64,000 nucleotides of DNA from Antarctobacter heliothermus (GTDB taxonomy: Bacteria; Pseudomonadota; Alphaproteobacteria; Rhodobacterales; Rhodobacteraceae), in the NCBI RefSeq assembly GCF_002237555.1, contig NZ_CP022540.1, positions 372,001-436,000 on the forward strand. Direction: 5' to 3'. Shown here piece after piece: positions 8,735 through 16,796 of this stretch. The translations under genes and the position numbers were made by a program. The notes below the pieces were generated by a model. The model had not been told where the DNA came from. It saw only the letters and a list, made by a program, of their open reading frames with translations, and did not search any database. Position 1 is the first letter of the stretch. The number at the start of each line of letters is the position of its first letter.

Positions 8735-9007
8735 TCAGACGTGGTCTTTCAACGCATCTTCCAGCATCTTTTCGTTCCGAACATCCTCAATCCGACGCAA
8801 ACGGTCCTCGGACATGCGGAAATCAAAGCGATACTTCACCACGTTGATCAGGCTGATGGTCAGCATAAACACCCCCATCGCCCAAAACCCCTTGGTCGAC
8901 AGCGGCACTTCCGTGCTCAGCCAAAGCGAAATGCCCAGCAGGCCATAAGCCAACGCCACACCGGCAAAGTTGATGAACAGGATCAGGCTGTTTTCGTTGC
9001 GGTCCAT
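8735..9007 (-). CDS. Two-helix inner-membrane protein, YiaA/YiaB-like
   Basis: A 90-residue protein with two membrane segments (about residues 7-30, FINFAGVALAYGLLGISLWL, and 38-57, GFWAMGVFMLTISLINVV) and a charged cytoplasmic C-terminal tail predicted to be helical (MSEDRLRRIEDVRNEKMLEDAL). This is the layout of the YiaAB two-helix family. It lies 33 bases downstream of pspA on the same strand, so the two are probably one transcription unit and this protein may be the membrane partner of PspA, as PspB/C-like proteins are elsewhere (inference). Confidence 0.65.
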   Translation of the reverse strand: MDRNENSLILFINFAGVALAYGLLGISLWLSTEVPLSTKGFWAMGVFMLTISLINVVKYRFDFRMSEDRLRRIEDVRNEKMLEDALKDHV

Positions 9008-9040
9008 GAGAATAGTCCTTTCAGGTTTCTGTGTATGAGA

Positions 9041-9718
9041 TCAGTTTTGTGTCTTCAGGCGGCTCAAAACGTCCGCGGCGGTGCTTTTGCTGGCCGGACC
9101 GAACCCGGCCTCGGCCATGCGGTCGGCCATGTCGCCCCGGTTCAGGCCACTGTCGATCTCCCGCAGGATCTGGCTCTGCTCGAACGGGTCGTCCCGGTTC
9201 AACACCCGCTGGATCAGCGCCTCGGCCTCATCAAAGGCGGTGTCACGGGCCACATGCGCACCCAACCGTTTCTGGATATCCGCCTCACGTTTCGCCGCCC
9301 GCGCCGCCACCGCACCTTGCTTGAGGTCGATCAACCGCCGGTTCGCGGCCTCAACGGATTGACGCAACTGCAGGATGCGGGTTTCCAACCGGGCCACGGT
9401 TCCGCGCCGCACCTCCAGTTCATTCTCCATGTCGGCCACGGCCTGCGCCGCCTCAGCCGCCAGATCCTCGCGCCCCGCCTCCAGCGCCGCCTTGGCGCGG
9501 GACATCAGGTTCGCAACCCGCGCGTCCAGCGTGGCCACTTGCCGGGTCTCAGCCCGCTCACGCTGGATCAGGCTGGCCAATCCGTATTTCGCTGACTTCA
9601 AAGAAGCGTCGGCCTCACGGATCTTCTGGTCAATCAACTCTATGCAATAGCGGTCCCGTACCTGCTCCTCGGCCCGGGCATTGGCCCCCGCCACAAGGGT
9701 TCTGAAGGTCTCGAACAT
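9041..9718 (-). CDS. pspA: Phage shock protein A family protein
   Basis: A 225-residue, almost wholly helical coiled-coil protein of the PspA/IM30 family: it begins MFETFRTLVAGANARAEE, which fits the amphipathic N-terminal helix, and continues with long heptad-rich helices, ending in EAGFGPASKSTAADVLSRL. PspA proteins assemble on damaged inner membrane and limit proton leakage. I chose ATG at 9718 because GGAGAG precedes it; an ATG ten codons upstream lies inside operator 1. There are no PspF or sigma-54 features nearby; instead the upstream gap has three copies of a TetR-type operator, and a tetR gene follows. Confidence 0.85.
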   Translation of the reverse strand: MFETFRTLVAGANARAEEQVRDRYCIELIDQKIREADASLKSAKYGLASLIQRERAETRQVATLDARVANLMSRAKAALEAGREDLAAEAAQAVADMENELEVRRGTVARLETRILQLRQSVEAANRRLIDLKQGAVAARAAKREADIQKRLGAHVARDTAFDEAEALIQRVLNRDDPFEQSQILREIDSGLNRGDMADRMAEAGFGPASKSTAADVLSRLKTQN

Positions 9719-9728
9719 GTCGCTCTCC

Positions 9729-9805
9729 GTTTCATGAACATCGTTCATGAAACGAGATAGCGAATAAATGAACGTCGTTCAATCTTTTTCTTGAACACCG
9801 TTCAC
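9729..9805. promoter_or_regulatory. Three TetR-type operators upstream of pspA
   Basis: Three copies of a 15-bp site TGAAC-N3-GTTCA with variable flanks: atgaacatcgttcat (9734-9748), atgaacgtcgttcaa (9768-9782) and ttgaacaccgttcac (9791-9805). The first extends to 11-bp perfect arms (9729-9739, 9743-9753). They fill the 92-bp gap between tetR and pspA. A fourth copy lies upstream of tetR at 10417. Confidence 0.8.
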
Positions 9806-9810
9806 AAAGG

Positions 9811-10404
9811 TCAGGTATTCCCGACCTGAACCAGCAACTGGGCGATCATGCGCTCTATCCCATCTATCGGAACCGCCGAAATCCGCTTTTCCAGACCCAA
9901 CAGAACGATCCCATGCACGGATGAGAACAACGCCCGCACCATCAGATCCAACTCACGCGCATCGAAACCGGGGAACAACTCGGCCACAGGTTCGGCAATG
10001 TGTTCGAACAACCCGCCCAAGGCATCCACATACCATTGCGGCACCGGACCATCGGACGACACATCGGCACTGAACAACGCCCGCCACAGCCGTGGCTGAT
10101 CGGCGGCAAAATGCAAATAGGCCAGTGACATGGCAATCAGGCGCTCATGCGGACTGCCCTCATGCCCGTCAACCGCCGCCGACACCGCCGCCCCCAACCG
10201 CACAAAGGTGCGCCCGTTGACCTCCAGCGCCAGCGCGTCAAGATCCTCGAAATGGGTATAGATCGCCCCAACGGCGCATCCCGCATCCTTGGCCAGATCC
10301 CGCGCCTTAAGCGCCCGCAACCCACCAGAGGAAATCCGCGCCTCAGCCAAAGACACCAGCTTCTCGCGCAGCGCAGCCTTGCGTACCGCCACCTTGCTTG
10401 CCAT
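9811..10404 (-). CDS. TetR/AcrR family regulator of the psp module
   Basis: A 197-residue repressor: N-terminal helix-turn-helix ([27 protein letters not shown], about residues 31-57) and a helical ligand domain resembling the WHG-type C-terminal domain ([28 protein letters not shown]). Start ATG 10404 is backed by GGAGGA six bases upstream. Its own upstream region and the pspA promoter carry the same operator, so autoregulation and control of pspA are very likely. The inducing signal, presumably envelope stress or a lipid-like ligand, is not visible. Confidence 0.88.
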   Translation of the reverse strand: MASKVAVRKAALREKLVSLAEARISSGGLRALKARDLAKDAGCAVGAIYTHFEDLDALALEVNGRTFVRLGAAVSAAVDGHEGSPHERLIAMSLAYLHFAADQPRLWRALFSADVSSDGPVPQWYVDALGGLFEHIAEPVAELFPGFDARELDLMVRALFSSVHGIVLLGLEKRISAVPIDGIERMIAQLLVQVGNT

Positions 10405-10416
10405 GACACATCCTCC

Positions 10417-10431
10417 ATGAACACAGTTCAA
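10417..10431. promoter_or_regulatory. TetR operator, fourth copy, upstream of tetR
   Basis: Atgaacacagttcaa matches the three sites upstream of pspA (TGAAC-N3-GTTCA) and sits directly before the Shine-Dalgarno of the tetR gene, where a bound repressor would block its own expression. Confidence 0.75.
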
Positions 10432-10514
10432 ACGCTAGCCGTCACTCTCGTCTTACACAAGCGCGCGCTTCCGCTAGACTGACCGCCAACACTCCTCACC
10501 ACAAAGGTTCCCCC

Positions 10515-10922
10515 ATGTTGATCCACCGCGCAGGCTCCCGCCCCAGCGTCACGCCAAATCCGGATTACTTCACCGGCACCGTGCGCATTGATCCCGTCAT
10601 CGCCCCGCCAGAGCCGTCCCGCGTCAACGCCCTGATCGTCACGTTCGAACCCGGCGCGCGCACCGCGTGGCACACCCACCCCCTTGGCCAGACGATCCAC
10701 ATCCTGTCGGGCCTGTGCCTTGCCCAGAAAGACGGCGAACCGGTGCAGGAACTGCGCCCCGGCGATACTGCCTGGTTCGCGCCCGGCGAAAAACATTGGC
10801 ACGGTGCCGCCCCGGACGTGGCCATGTCGCATCTCGCCATTCAAGAGGCACAGGACGGCAGCGCAGCGGATTGGCTGGAAAAGGTGTCGGATGCGGACTA
10901 TTCCGGCCCGCGCACGGGCTGA
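10515..10922 (+). CDS. Cupin-domain protein, (R)-mandelonitrile lyase-like
   Basis: A 135-residue single-domain cupin. Cupin motif 1 gives metal ligands in WHTHPLGQTIHILSG (His-x-His plus Gln/His) and motif 2 in PGDTAWFAPGEKHWHGAAP. The pattern matches small Mn-dependent cupins annotated as (R)-mandelonitrile lyase or carboxymuconolactone-decarboxylase-associated cupins. The reaction here is unknown; the lyase label should be treated as family resemblance only. AAAGG lies upstream of ATG. It is divergent from tetR, 110 bases apart, and could be controlled by operator 4 as well. Confidence 0.75.
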   Translation: MLIHRAGSRPSVTPNPDYFTGTVRIDPVIAPPEPSRVNALIVTFEPGARTAWHTHPLGQTIHILSGLCLAQKDGEPVQELRPGDTAWFAPGEKHWHGAAPDVAMSHLAIQEAQDGSAADWLEKVSDADYSGPRTG

Positions 10923-10938
10923 ACGCGCCCCAGCCCCC

Positions 10939-11033
10939 CGGCTTCTTCTGTCCTGAAATATCCCGCGGGAGTCGACCGCAGGGAGACGGGGGTCATGCTG
11001 AAAGCATGCCTCTGGCATGACGCCCCCTCTTCC
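10939..11033 (+). repeat. About 95-bp intergenic repeat, copy A
   Basis: It shares with copy B (39068-39157) the head cggcttct, then ctgtcctgaaa, a central CCCG-rich part, and the tail ggggtcatgctg, gcatgcc, tggcatgacgcccc. The tail can fold as GGGGTCATGC with GCATGACGCCCC. It lies 17 bases after the cupin gene stop. Confidence 0.7.
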
Positions 11034-11108
11034 CTTTCATCTCGCACTGGCCCAAAGGTCAGGCATCCCTGACTGGCGCACGCCACGCCACCCCGTATCA
11101 AGGCCCGC

Positions 11109-11981
11109 ATGACAACAACACGCCGCATCGAACGCGCGCTGGGGGATTTCACCCGCGCGCATCTCCCCACAGGTCTGGCCGACCTGCTTATGTTCATCCT
11201 CAAGCAGGGCTGGGCCTGCCTGTTCGGCTTTCTGATGCTGGGCGGCCTGCTGGTGACGGATCGCTTTTGGCCAGACGACGCCCCCCTGCACCGCTATGAC
11301 CTGCTGTTCCTCTACGCGCTCTCCATCCAGATCGGCTTTCTGATCTTCAAACTGGAAACCCTGCAAGAGGCCAAGGTCATCCTGCTGTTCCACCTTACCG
11401 GCACCGCGATGGAACTGTTCAAGGTCAACGCGGGCAGCTGGGCCTACCCTGAACCCGCGCTATTGAAATTCTACGGTGTGCCGCTGTTTTCCGGGTTTAT
11501 GTATGCCGCCGTCGGCAGCTACATGGCCCGCGTCATACGCATTTTTGACATGAAATTCGCCCCCTACCCGCCCTTCTGGACAAGTGTGGCGCTGGCGGTG
11601 GCGATTTACGTCAACTTCTTTGCTCACCACTACCTACCGGACGCCCGCTATGTCCTGATGGCCGCCAGCGTGCTGCTGTTTGCGCGCACCCGCGTCTGGT
11701 TCACCATCAACCGCACGCGCCGCTGGATGCCGCTGCCGCTCGCCGCTTTCCTGACCTCGATCTTTCTGTGGATCGCCGAGAACGTCGGCACCAACACCGG
11801 CACATGGCTGTACAACGGACAAAGCACGCTCGACCTTGTGCACCTGTCCAAGATGGGGTCGTGGTACCTGCTGCTCTATGTCAGCTTTGCCACCGTGACG
11901 CTGGTCCTGCGCGACGCCCTGTCGCCCGCGCCGCTGCATGTGGTCACAGGACCAGAACCAGCACCACAATCGACACCGTAA
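11109..11981 (+). CDS. DUF817 family membrane protein
   Basis: A 290-residue polytopic membrane protein with about eight hydrophobic segments. Conserved-looking polar motifs between segments (ELFKVNAGSWAYPEP, GVPLFSGFMYAAVGSYMARVIRIF, WIAENVGTNTGTW) match the DUF817 family, which has no established function. AAGG precedes ATG. Its 3' end overlaps the convergent EamA transporter gene by 38 bases. Confidence 0.8.
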   Translation: MTTTRRIERALGDFTRAHLPTGLADLLMFILKQGWACLFGFLMLGGLLVTDRFWPDDAPLHRYDLLFLYALSIQIGFLIFKLETLQEAKVILLFHLTGTAMELFKVNAGSWAYPEPALLKFYGVPLFSGFMYAAVGSYMARVIRIFDMKFAPYPPFWTSVALAVAIYVNFFAHHYLPDARYVLMAASVLLFARTRVWFTINRTRRWMPLPLAAFLTSIFLWIAENVGTNTGTWLYNGQSTLDLVHLSKMGSWYLLLYVSFATVTLVLRDALSPAPLHVVTGPEPAPQSTP

Positions 11982-12843
11982 GCACGGCAATCCCGGCCAA
12001 TTCGCGCGCCGTCACCTTTTCGCGGAAAAACAGCACAGAGGCCGCCAGCGACAAGATCAGCTCGACCTGCCCCAGCGCATAGACATAGGCCGCCGTCTGC
12101 AAGGTGAACGCCGTGAACCAGCTGAGCGACCCGGCCATAGAGGTCAGCCCCAGCCAGATCGCCTTGCCCCGCGCGTCCCAGACCGCAGTCAACTGCCCCG
12201 GCTCGCGCCAGCGCAGCCAGACTGCCATGCTCAGCGCCTGCAACAATGTCACGCAGACCAGTGATACCGCCGCCCGCAACACCGGATCATCGCTGGGCAC
12301 CGCCAGCGTCGTGGCGCGATAGCCGATCCCCGCAATGGCAAAGAACACCCCCGACCCGACGCCAAGGATCACCGCCCGGCTGGTCAGCCCGCGCCACAGC
12401 CCCGCCGCATCCGGGGTCCGCGACAACATCAGCACCCCCACCAGCCCGATGCCGATCGCCAGCCACCCGGCGGCAGAGATCACCTCTCCCAGCACCACCA
12501 ACCCCAACAGCGCGGTCAGTATCACCTCGGTTTTCTTGAATGTGATGCCCACCGCAAAATTCCGCTCGCGGAAACACAGGACGACAAGGACCGTGGCAAG
12601 GATCTGCCCCAACCCGCCGATCACCGCCCAGCCCAGGAAATTCGCCCCCGGCACGGGCAGTTCTGTGCCCGTCGCCCACAGATAGCCCGCCAGCACAACC
12701 GCCGCCGCTGGCATCGCATAGGCAAACCGCGCAAAGGTGCTGCCCGTGGCGCTCAGCGCGCCGCCCGCCAAGACCTTGTGCAGCATGAATCGCACCGTTT
12801 GAAACGTGGCGGCAGACAGGGTGGCAATAATCCATAAATCCAT
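11944..12843 (-). CDS. EamA/DMT-superfamily transporter
   Basis: A 299-residue protein with ten predicted membrane helices in two EamA repeats (about residues 1-140 and 150-299), the pattern of drug/metabolite exporters such as YdcZ/RhaT-like proteins. The second half ends in a very hydrophobic helix (ELAGIAVLTVSIVVLVLVL). Substrate not predictable. Its last 38 bases overlap the end of the convergent DUF817 gene. Confidence 0.85.
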   Translation of the reverse strand: MDLWIIATLSAATFQTVRFMLHKVLAGGALSATGSTFARFAYAMPAAAVVLAGYLWATGTELPVPGANFLGWAVIGGLGQILATVLVVLCFRERNFAVGITFKKTEVILTALLGLVVLGEVISAAGWLAIGIGLVGVLMLSRTPDAAGLWRGLTSRAVILGVGSGVFFAIAGIGYRATTLAVPSDDPVLRAAVSLVCVTLLQALSMAVWLRWREPGQLTAVWDARGKAIWLGLTSMAGSLSWFTAFTLQTAAYVYALGQVELILSLAASVLFFREKVTARELAGIAVLTVSIVVLVLVL

Positions 12844-12959
12844 GCGGCCATTAGGGGCACCCGCAACCCAGTTGCAAGCCGCCGCTCCCAGTTAGATCAA
12901 AACCAATACGGCAAAGCCCCGCAAACCCCGCCCCGCATCAAGCCCTGCGTGCGACCCAA

Positions 12960-13859
12960 TCAACTCTCCGGGTACAACGGATGCGGCACCGGGTCCTTGG
13001 CGCGCCAGAAATACCGCCGGAACACCTCGCCGTACGTCGCATAGCGATAGCCCCCGTTCCGGCTCAGATAGCGATCCCTGTTCTCCCGGTACAACGCAGG
13101 CAACCGGTACCACGGCACCATTGCGTGCATGTGGTGCACGATGTGAAAGTTGTTGTTCAGAAACAGCAGCGCCAGCAACCCGCGATCCTCAATGATCACC
13201 GTCCGCGCCTGCGCCGTCTCATGGGCGCGATGCTCCAGAAAGGTGCGGATCTTCAGCACCGACAGCGCCGCATAGGTGCTGACCAGAAACGCCCAGACCG
13301 GCATCTGCCCAACCGCGACCATCCACCAGACCACCACACCCACCGCTGGCACATGCAGCAGCCACCCCAGCGCCACACGTCGATCCCCGCGCCGCAAAGC
13401 GCGCGCATCCCACATCACAAACCCCAGTGTCCCGATCAAAGGCCCCAACAGCATCCGCCCCGCCAGAGTGTTGTTCACCCGCAGCAGCGCCCGCCCCCAG
13501 CGCGGCAACCGCCCCCAGACCTTGGGGTCCATGAAATTGCTCTCGGGGTCGTCATAAGGGTCCGTCAGGATCGCATCGCGGTGATGCGCCATATGCGTGT
13601 CCTTGAACCGCAGGTACGGCACCACCAGCGACAGCGCCGGGAACACCAGCACCGCGTTCCAGACAGGCGACGTGAACGGATGGCCGTGCAACATCTCATG
13701 GGTCAGCGACGAATGCAGCGCCGCCCCGATCACCACCATGACCATGCCCAACGGCAGCCACATCGCTGCACCCACCGTCGTCCCCAACGCCCACAGTGCA
13801 TAACACAGCGCCAACAGAACCAGCGTCGGCCATTCCAGCCCACGCAAACGCTCAAACAT
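12960..13859 (-). CDS. Membrane fatty acid desaturase
   Basis: A 299-residue integral membrane di-iron enzyme. The three histidine clusters are present: HSSLTHEMLHGH (H-x4-H type), DTHMAHHRD (HxxHH) and NFHIVHHMH (HxxHH), separated by hydrophobic helices. Related enzymes introduce double bonds into acyl lipids or hydroxylate carotenoid/sterol-like substrates. Start ATG 13859 overlaps the stop of the upstream DUF2061 gene by eight bases, so the two are translationally coupled; the frame extends 18 codons further without support. The divergent XRE regulator at 14163 may control the pair. Confidence 0.85.
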   Translation of the reverse strand: MFERLRGLEWPTLVLLALCYALWALGTTVGAAMWLPLGMVMVVIGAALHSSLTHEMLHGHPFTSPVWNAVLVFPALSLVVPYLRFKDTHMAHHRDAILTDPYDDPESNFMDPKVWGRLPRWGRALLRVNNTLAGRMLLGPLIGTLGFVMWDARALRRGDRRVALGWLLHVPAVGVVVWWMVAVGQMPVWAFLVSTYAALSVLKIRTFLEHRAHETAQARTVIIEDRGLLALLFLNNNFHIVHHMHAMVPWYRLPALYRENRDRYLSRNGGYRYATYGEVFRRYFWRAKDPVPHPLYPES

Positions 13860-14055
13860 GGCGGCCCCAGCGGATGCCAGCCCAGACGCGCTCATACAAA
13901 AGGTAGGTGACAAACCCCAAAGCGGCGTTGATCGCCGCCATGCCGCCGCCCACCATCAACGATCCGGTAAAGGCGAACCCCACCCCGATCATGACCACCA
14001 GCCCCAGCAACGTCCAAAGGACGGATTTCACCAGCGTCCGCGCCCGCGTTTCCAT
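13852..14055 (-). CDS. DUF2061 small membrane protein
   Basis: A 67-residue protein with two membrane helices (VLWTLLGLVVMIGVGFAFTG and MAAINAALGFVTYLLYERVW) flanked by ETRARTLVKS and the terminal RIRWGR-like IRWGRH, the DUF2061 signature. AGGAGG lies before ATG 14055. First gene of a two-gene unit with the desaturase. Confidence 0.85.
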   Translation of the reverse strand: METRARTLVKSVLWTLLGLVVMIGVGFAFTGSLMVGGGMAAINAALGFVTYLLYERVWAGIRWGRHV

Positions 14056-14162
14056 GTAACCTCCTGATTTTTCTGATCTCGCCACACGGTAACGCCAGCC
14101 CACGCCGCTGGGCACTCTGTGTATGGTTCACATTTCTCAGCAAACGTGACAATAATCACCAC

Positions 14163-15026
14163 ATGAGTGATATTCTCGACAAACGCGCCCGCGCCGCCCT
14201 GCTCCGCACCCGCCTGTCAGAGGCGATGGCCAAGGCAGGCTCGAATCAAACCGCTTTGGCGCGCGCTGTCGGCGTCGACCGCTCCACCATTTCGCAACTG
14301 CTCAAGGACAGTGGCGCGCGGCTGCCCAACGCGCATCTCATCGGGGCCTGCGCGCAGGCGCTTGGCGTCTCGGCGGACTGGCTGCTGGGCCTGTCGGAAC
14401 GCCCCGAAAGCGCGGCGGACCTGCTCGCCAACTCCATGACCCTGACAGAGGCCCCCCGCGCGCTGGTCGATGAGCAGATCTTTGACTGGCACCGTGAGGC
14501 CGAGGGCTACAAGATCCGCTATGTGCCGCCCGCCCTGCCCGACATGCTCAAAACGCGAGAGCTGCTGGACTGGGAATACGCCCCCCATCTGGGCAAGACC
14601 ACGCAGCAGGCGATCAACGCGTCAGAGGACCGGCTGAACTGGATGCGCCGCTCGCAGTCCGACTATGAGATCGCCCTGCCGCTGTTCGAGGTCGAGTCCT
14701 TCGCCGCCGGAACCGGTTACTACGCGGGCCTGTCCGCTGACATCCGGCGCGAACAACTCACCCGCCTCGCCGGACATTGTGAGTCGCTCTACCCCCGGCT
14801 GCGGTTCTACCTGTTCGACGCGCGGCGGCTGTACTCAGCGCCGCTGACGGTGTTTGGCCCGCTGCTGGCGGTCATCTACCTTGGCCGCAACTACCTCGCC
14901 TTCCGCGACACCAACCGGGTCGAGGCCATCACCCAGCATTTCGACCACCTCGTCAAAGAAGCCAGCATCACCGCCCGCGCATTGCCCGACCATTTGCGGG
15001 CGCTGGAGGCGCGGATTGGGGGGTAG
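14163..15026 (+). CDS. XRE-family transcriptional regulator
   Basis: A 287-residue protein with an N-terminal Cro/CI-type helix-turn-helix (about residues 14-75: LRTRLSEAMAKAGSNQTALARAVGVDRSTISQLL) followed by a roughly 200-residue C-terminal domain without a recognised motif, possibly a ligand-binding or dimerisation domain (IFDWHREAEGYKIRYVPPALPDMLKT; FYLFDARRLYSAPLTVFGPLLAVIYLG). It is divergent from the DUF2061-desaturase unit across a 107-bp gap and is the likely local regulator of membrane-lipid desaturation, by position only. Confidence 0.8.
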   Translation: MSDILDKRARAALLRTRLSEAMAKAGSNQTALARAVGVDRSTISQLLKDSGARLPNAHLIGACAQALGVSADWLLGLSERPESAADLLANSMTLTEAPRALVDEQIFDWHREAEGYKIRYVPPALPDMLKTRELLDWEYAPHLGKTTQQAINASEDRLNWMRRSQSDYEIALPLFEVESFAAGTGYYAGLSADIRREQLTRLAGHCESLYPRLRFYLFDARRLYSAPLTVFGPLLAVIYLGRNYLAFRDTNRVEAITQHFDHLVKEASITARALPDHLRALEARIGG

Positions 15027-15599
15027 GTGGGGTGACATCGTGGGGTCGCTGCGAAAGAATCAGTTAGTTAGGGCGGAAACCGGACCTTCTCTGCGCGCGC
15101 GAACTCACCCTTGCCAGGACGTGGAAGCGGACATACCGCGAAGTTCGCGCTGCGGAACCCCGGGTGACCTACAGGGAGAGCGGAACCTCTTCGCTTGCGA
15201 TTGCGATTAATGCCAAGGGCGACCGTTCAGGAATGATCACGTTAAGACTTAAACCAGGAGACTGTCCGGGAGCCATTGGCAGGCTGCACGGCGCAGGGAA
15301 GGCGAATGTGAGCTTGCAGAGGCGTATTCGCGGCAAGAACATCCGCTGCCCCCACTCGGCGGAAGCTGCGTTGATGGCGAATATACGCTACGAGGTTCTT
15401 GGAATGCCCACAGCTTTCGGCATCGCCGGCTACTAAGGCGGTCACACGCGCCACGAGGTCGTTGGATCTCCGCCACCCGCAAAAACGAAGAGAGGTTGAA
15501 GAACAGCCATGACCCCCACATGCGAAGGTGTGGGAGATCTTCGACACACTTCGGGCTCGCAGACCGTGCCGCCACCGGTCAGTCGTAGAGACGGCTTTA
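15027..15599. other. Gene-free stretch at left side of the TA-like islet
   Basis: About 570 bases with no convincing gene. Frames on both strands are open for short distances but lack Shine-Dalgarno sites and family resemblance. Base composition appears lower in GC than the flanking genes, which fits an insertion or a decayed region. The segment ends at the promoter of the antitoxin-like gene. Confidence 0.5.
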
Positions 15600-15628
15600 T
15601 TGCATAGTAATGTGTTTCGACATATATA
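15600..15628 (+). promoter_or_regulatory. Sigma-70-type promoter of the antitoxin/GNAT module
   Basis: TTGCAT (15600-15605), 17-bp spacer, TATATA (15623-15628). The predicted transcript would start near 15635, almost at the first ATG (15636), so translation is either leaderless or begins at the ATG at 15642 behind GGAG (15631-15634). Confidence 0.65.
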
Positions 15629-15635
15629 TTGGAGC

Positions 15636-15953
15636 ATGGCTATGAAGATGTTCAGAAAAGGCTCCACCGCCAAAGGCAAGCCGCTCCGGTCTCGGCGCGG
15701 CTCTTTGCACGTGGGGATCAAGGATGTCAGCGCCAAATTCAAGCTTCGCAACGGCACCTTCGTGGTCCCGAACTCGGGAAAAGCCCGGAGGAAGGTCGTG
15801 CTGGGGCGGATAGCACGGATTCGGTCAGAGAAGCCCGAGCACGTCCCACTTACCGCAGAACACATGGCGCGTATCGAGGAAATCTGCGCGGAGCCAATGC
15901 GCCCCACCGAGCACTTGCTGGCAGCCATCAAGCGCGCCGAAAAGGTCAGCTGA
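15636..15953 (+). CDS. Putative antitoxin with TacA-like C-terminal tail and unrecognised N-terminal domain
   Basis: A 105-residue basic protein. Residues from about 70 to the end (PLTAEHMARIEEICAEPM and onward) keep the register of the DUF1778/TacA toxin-binding tail, L-S-x2-D-x3-F-x3-L-x2-P-P-x-P-N-x2-L, with Pro, Pro and Leu in the expected places. The N-terminal 65 residues (RRGSLHVGIKDVSAKFKLR, GTFVVPNSGKARRKVVLG) are not the usual ribbon-helix-helix; they look beta-rich and basic, perhaps a different DNA-binding fold. It has its own promoter and is followed 14 bases later by a GNAT gene. Function as antitoxin is inferred from tail and context. Two further ATGs lie within the first five codons, so the exact start is uncertain. 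Confidence 0.6.
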   Translation: MAMKMFRKGSTAKGKPLRSRRGSLHVGIKDVSAKFKLRNGTFVVPNSGKARRKVVLGRIARIRSEKPEHVPLTAEHMARIEEICAEPMRPTEHLLAAIKRAEKVS

Positions 15954-15967
15954 AGGCTGTAAGCTGA

Positions 15968-16450
15968 TTGAAGTTAGAAGCTCTCGACAGAACGACACAT
16001 GACGTCGCGGCCTTCGATTCCGGTGTAGAGGCGTGTAACTCCGACCTCGTAAGCCAATCCAATAAGATACGGAACCGCTGCCAGGTGCTGTCAGAGGGCA
16101 GCACCATCTTGGCGTTCGGCCGATACTCGATCGTCGTCTCAGGGCCGAAGAAGGATCTCACTCCGCTTGTTCGCATCGACTACCTCGCGCGAGACCTGAC
16201 CAGCCCTGCAGGCACCGGCACCGACATGCTGATTCACCTCTTTCGCACCATTGCCAACGATGAACGGACCCACGATTGCAAAGGCGTTCTAATCGACTGT
16301 CTGAACTGCGGCGACGCGAAGCAAACGGCACGACGATGGAGTTACTTCACCGAGAAAGTTGGTTTCCGTTCGATTGACGGCGACCCAAATGCGGTTTCAG
16401 GATACGCCTTTCTACCAATGGTAATAGTGCGAGCTTACGCCGCAGCATAG
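15968..16450 (+). CDS. GNAT-family acetyltransferase, TacT/AtaT-like toxin
   Basis: A 160-residue protein with the toxin-type GNAT layout: opening LEALDRTTHDVAAFDSGVEACN (compare the L-x-H-D-x3-F-D-C-G start of TacT-type toxins), RIDYLARDL before the acetyl-CoA loop PAGTGTDMLI, and the C-terminal KVGFRSI and AFLPMVIV. TacT toxins acetylate aminoacyl-tRNA and stop translation. A stop codon directly precedes TTG 15968, so TTG is the earliest start; ribosome binding is weak, fitting low toxin synthesis. Odd points: the Q/R-x2-G-x-G/A motif begins with Ser, and the usual FY-x3-GF carries Thr where the catalytic Tyr is expected. It may be divergent or partly inactive. Confidence 0.75.
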   Translation: MKLEALDRTTHDVAAFDSGVEACNSDLVSQSNKIRNRCQVLSEGSTILAFGRYSIVVSGPKKDLTPLVRIDYLARDLTSPAGTGTDMLIHLFRTIANDERTHDCKGVLIDCLNCGDAKQTARRWSYFTEKVGFRSIDGDPNAVSGYAFLPMVIVRAYAAA

Positions 16451-16796
16451 TTTGGTGTCCATTAGCCCGGTGCGGTTGCGCGCCAGACATCAAACGTCTC
16501 GGCTACAGTTCCTCAGGGACGCTGTACGATGCTGCGCAGTGCCAGGAAAGTCTGGTATGGGGAAGCCGCGCTGCGGCTATGGCCATGAAGCGAAAGGCGG
16601 CTCAGGGCCGTCAGTGACGTGAAGCCTCTCGCTACAAGCGCGAACTCGAACTGGCAAACCGTGGGTGGTTTCGACAGTAGCTGTCGAATGACGCAGCCTG
16701 TCTGCCAGTAAGCCTTCATACGCCGAAAATTACGCCTGACCCCGGCCTGAAACACCCCACTCCAAAACGCCAAACCCTAACAAATCCAAAAAATAC
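16451..16796. other. Gene-free stretch at right side of the TA-like islet
   Basis: About 345 bases without a supported gene. The only longer open frame (minus strand, about 16513-16773) has no start signal and no recognisable sequence. No terminal inverted repeats or direct repeats marking an insertion were found by eye. It ends at the second copy of the 52-bp repeat. Confidence 0.5.

Noticed and set aside
9812..9830. Inverted repeat tcaggt/acctga at the end of tetR
   Set aside because: Lies over the last codons of tetR, differs from the TGAAC operators, and has only six-base arms; likely chance.
15242..15931. Minus-strand frame of about 230 codons across the antitoxin-like gene
   Set aside because: No Shine-Dalgarno, no family pattern, and it runs against the promoter and coupled frames on the plus strand.
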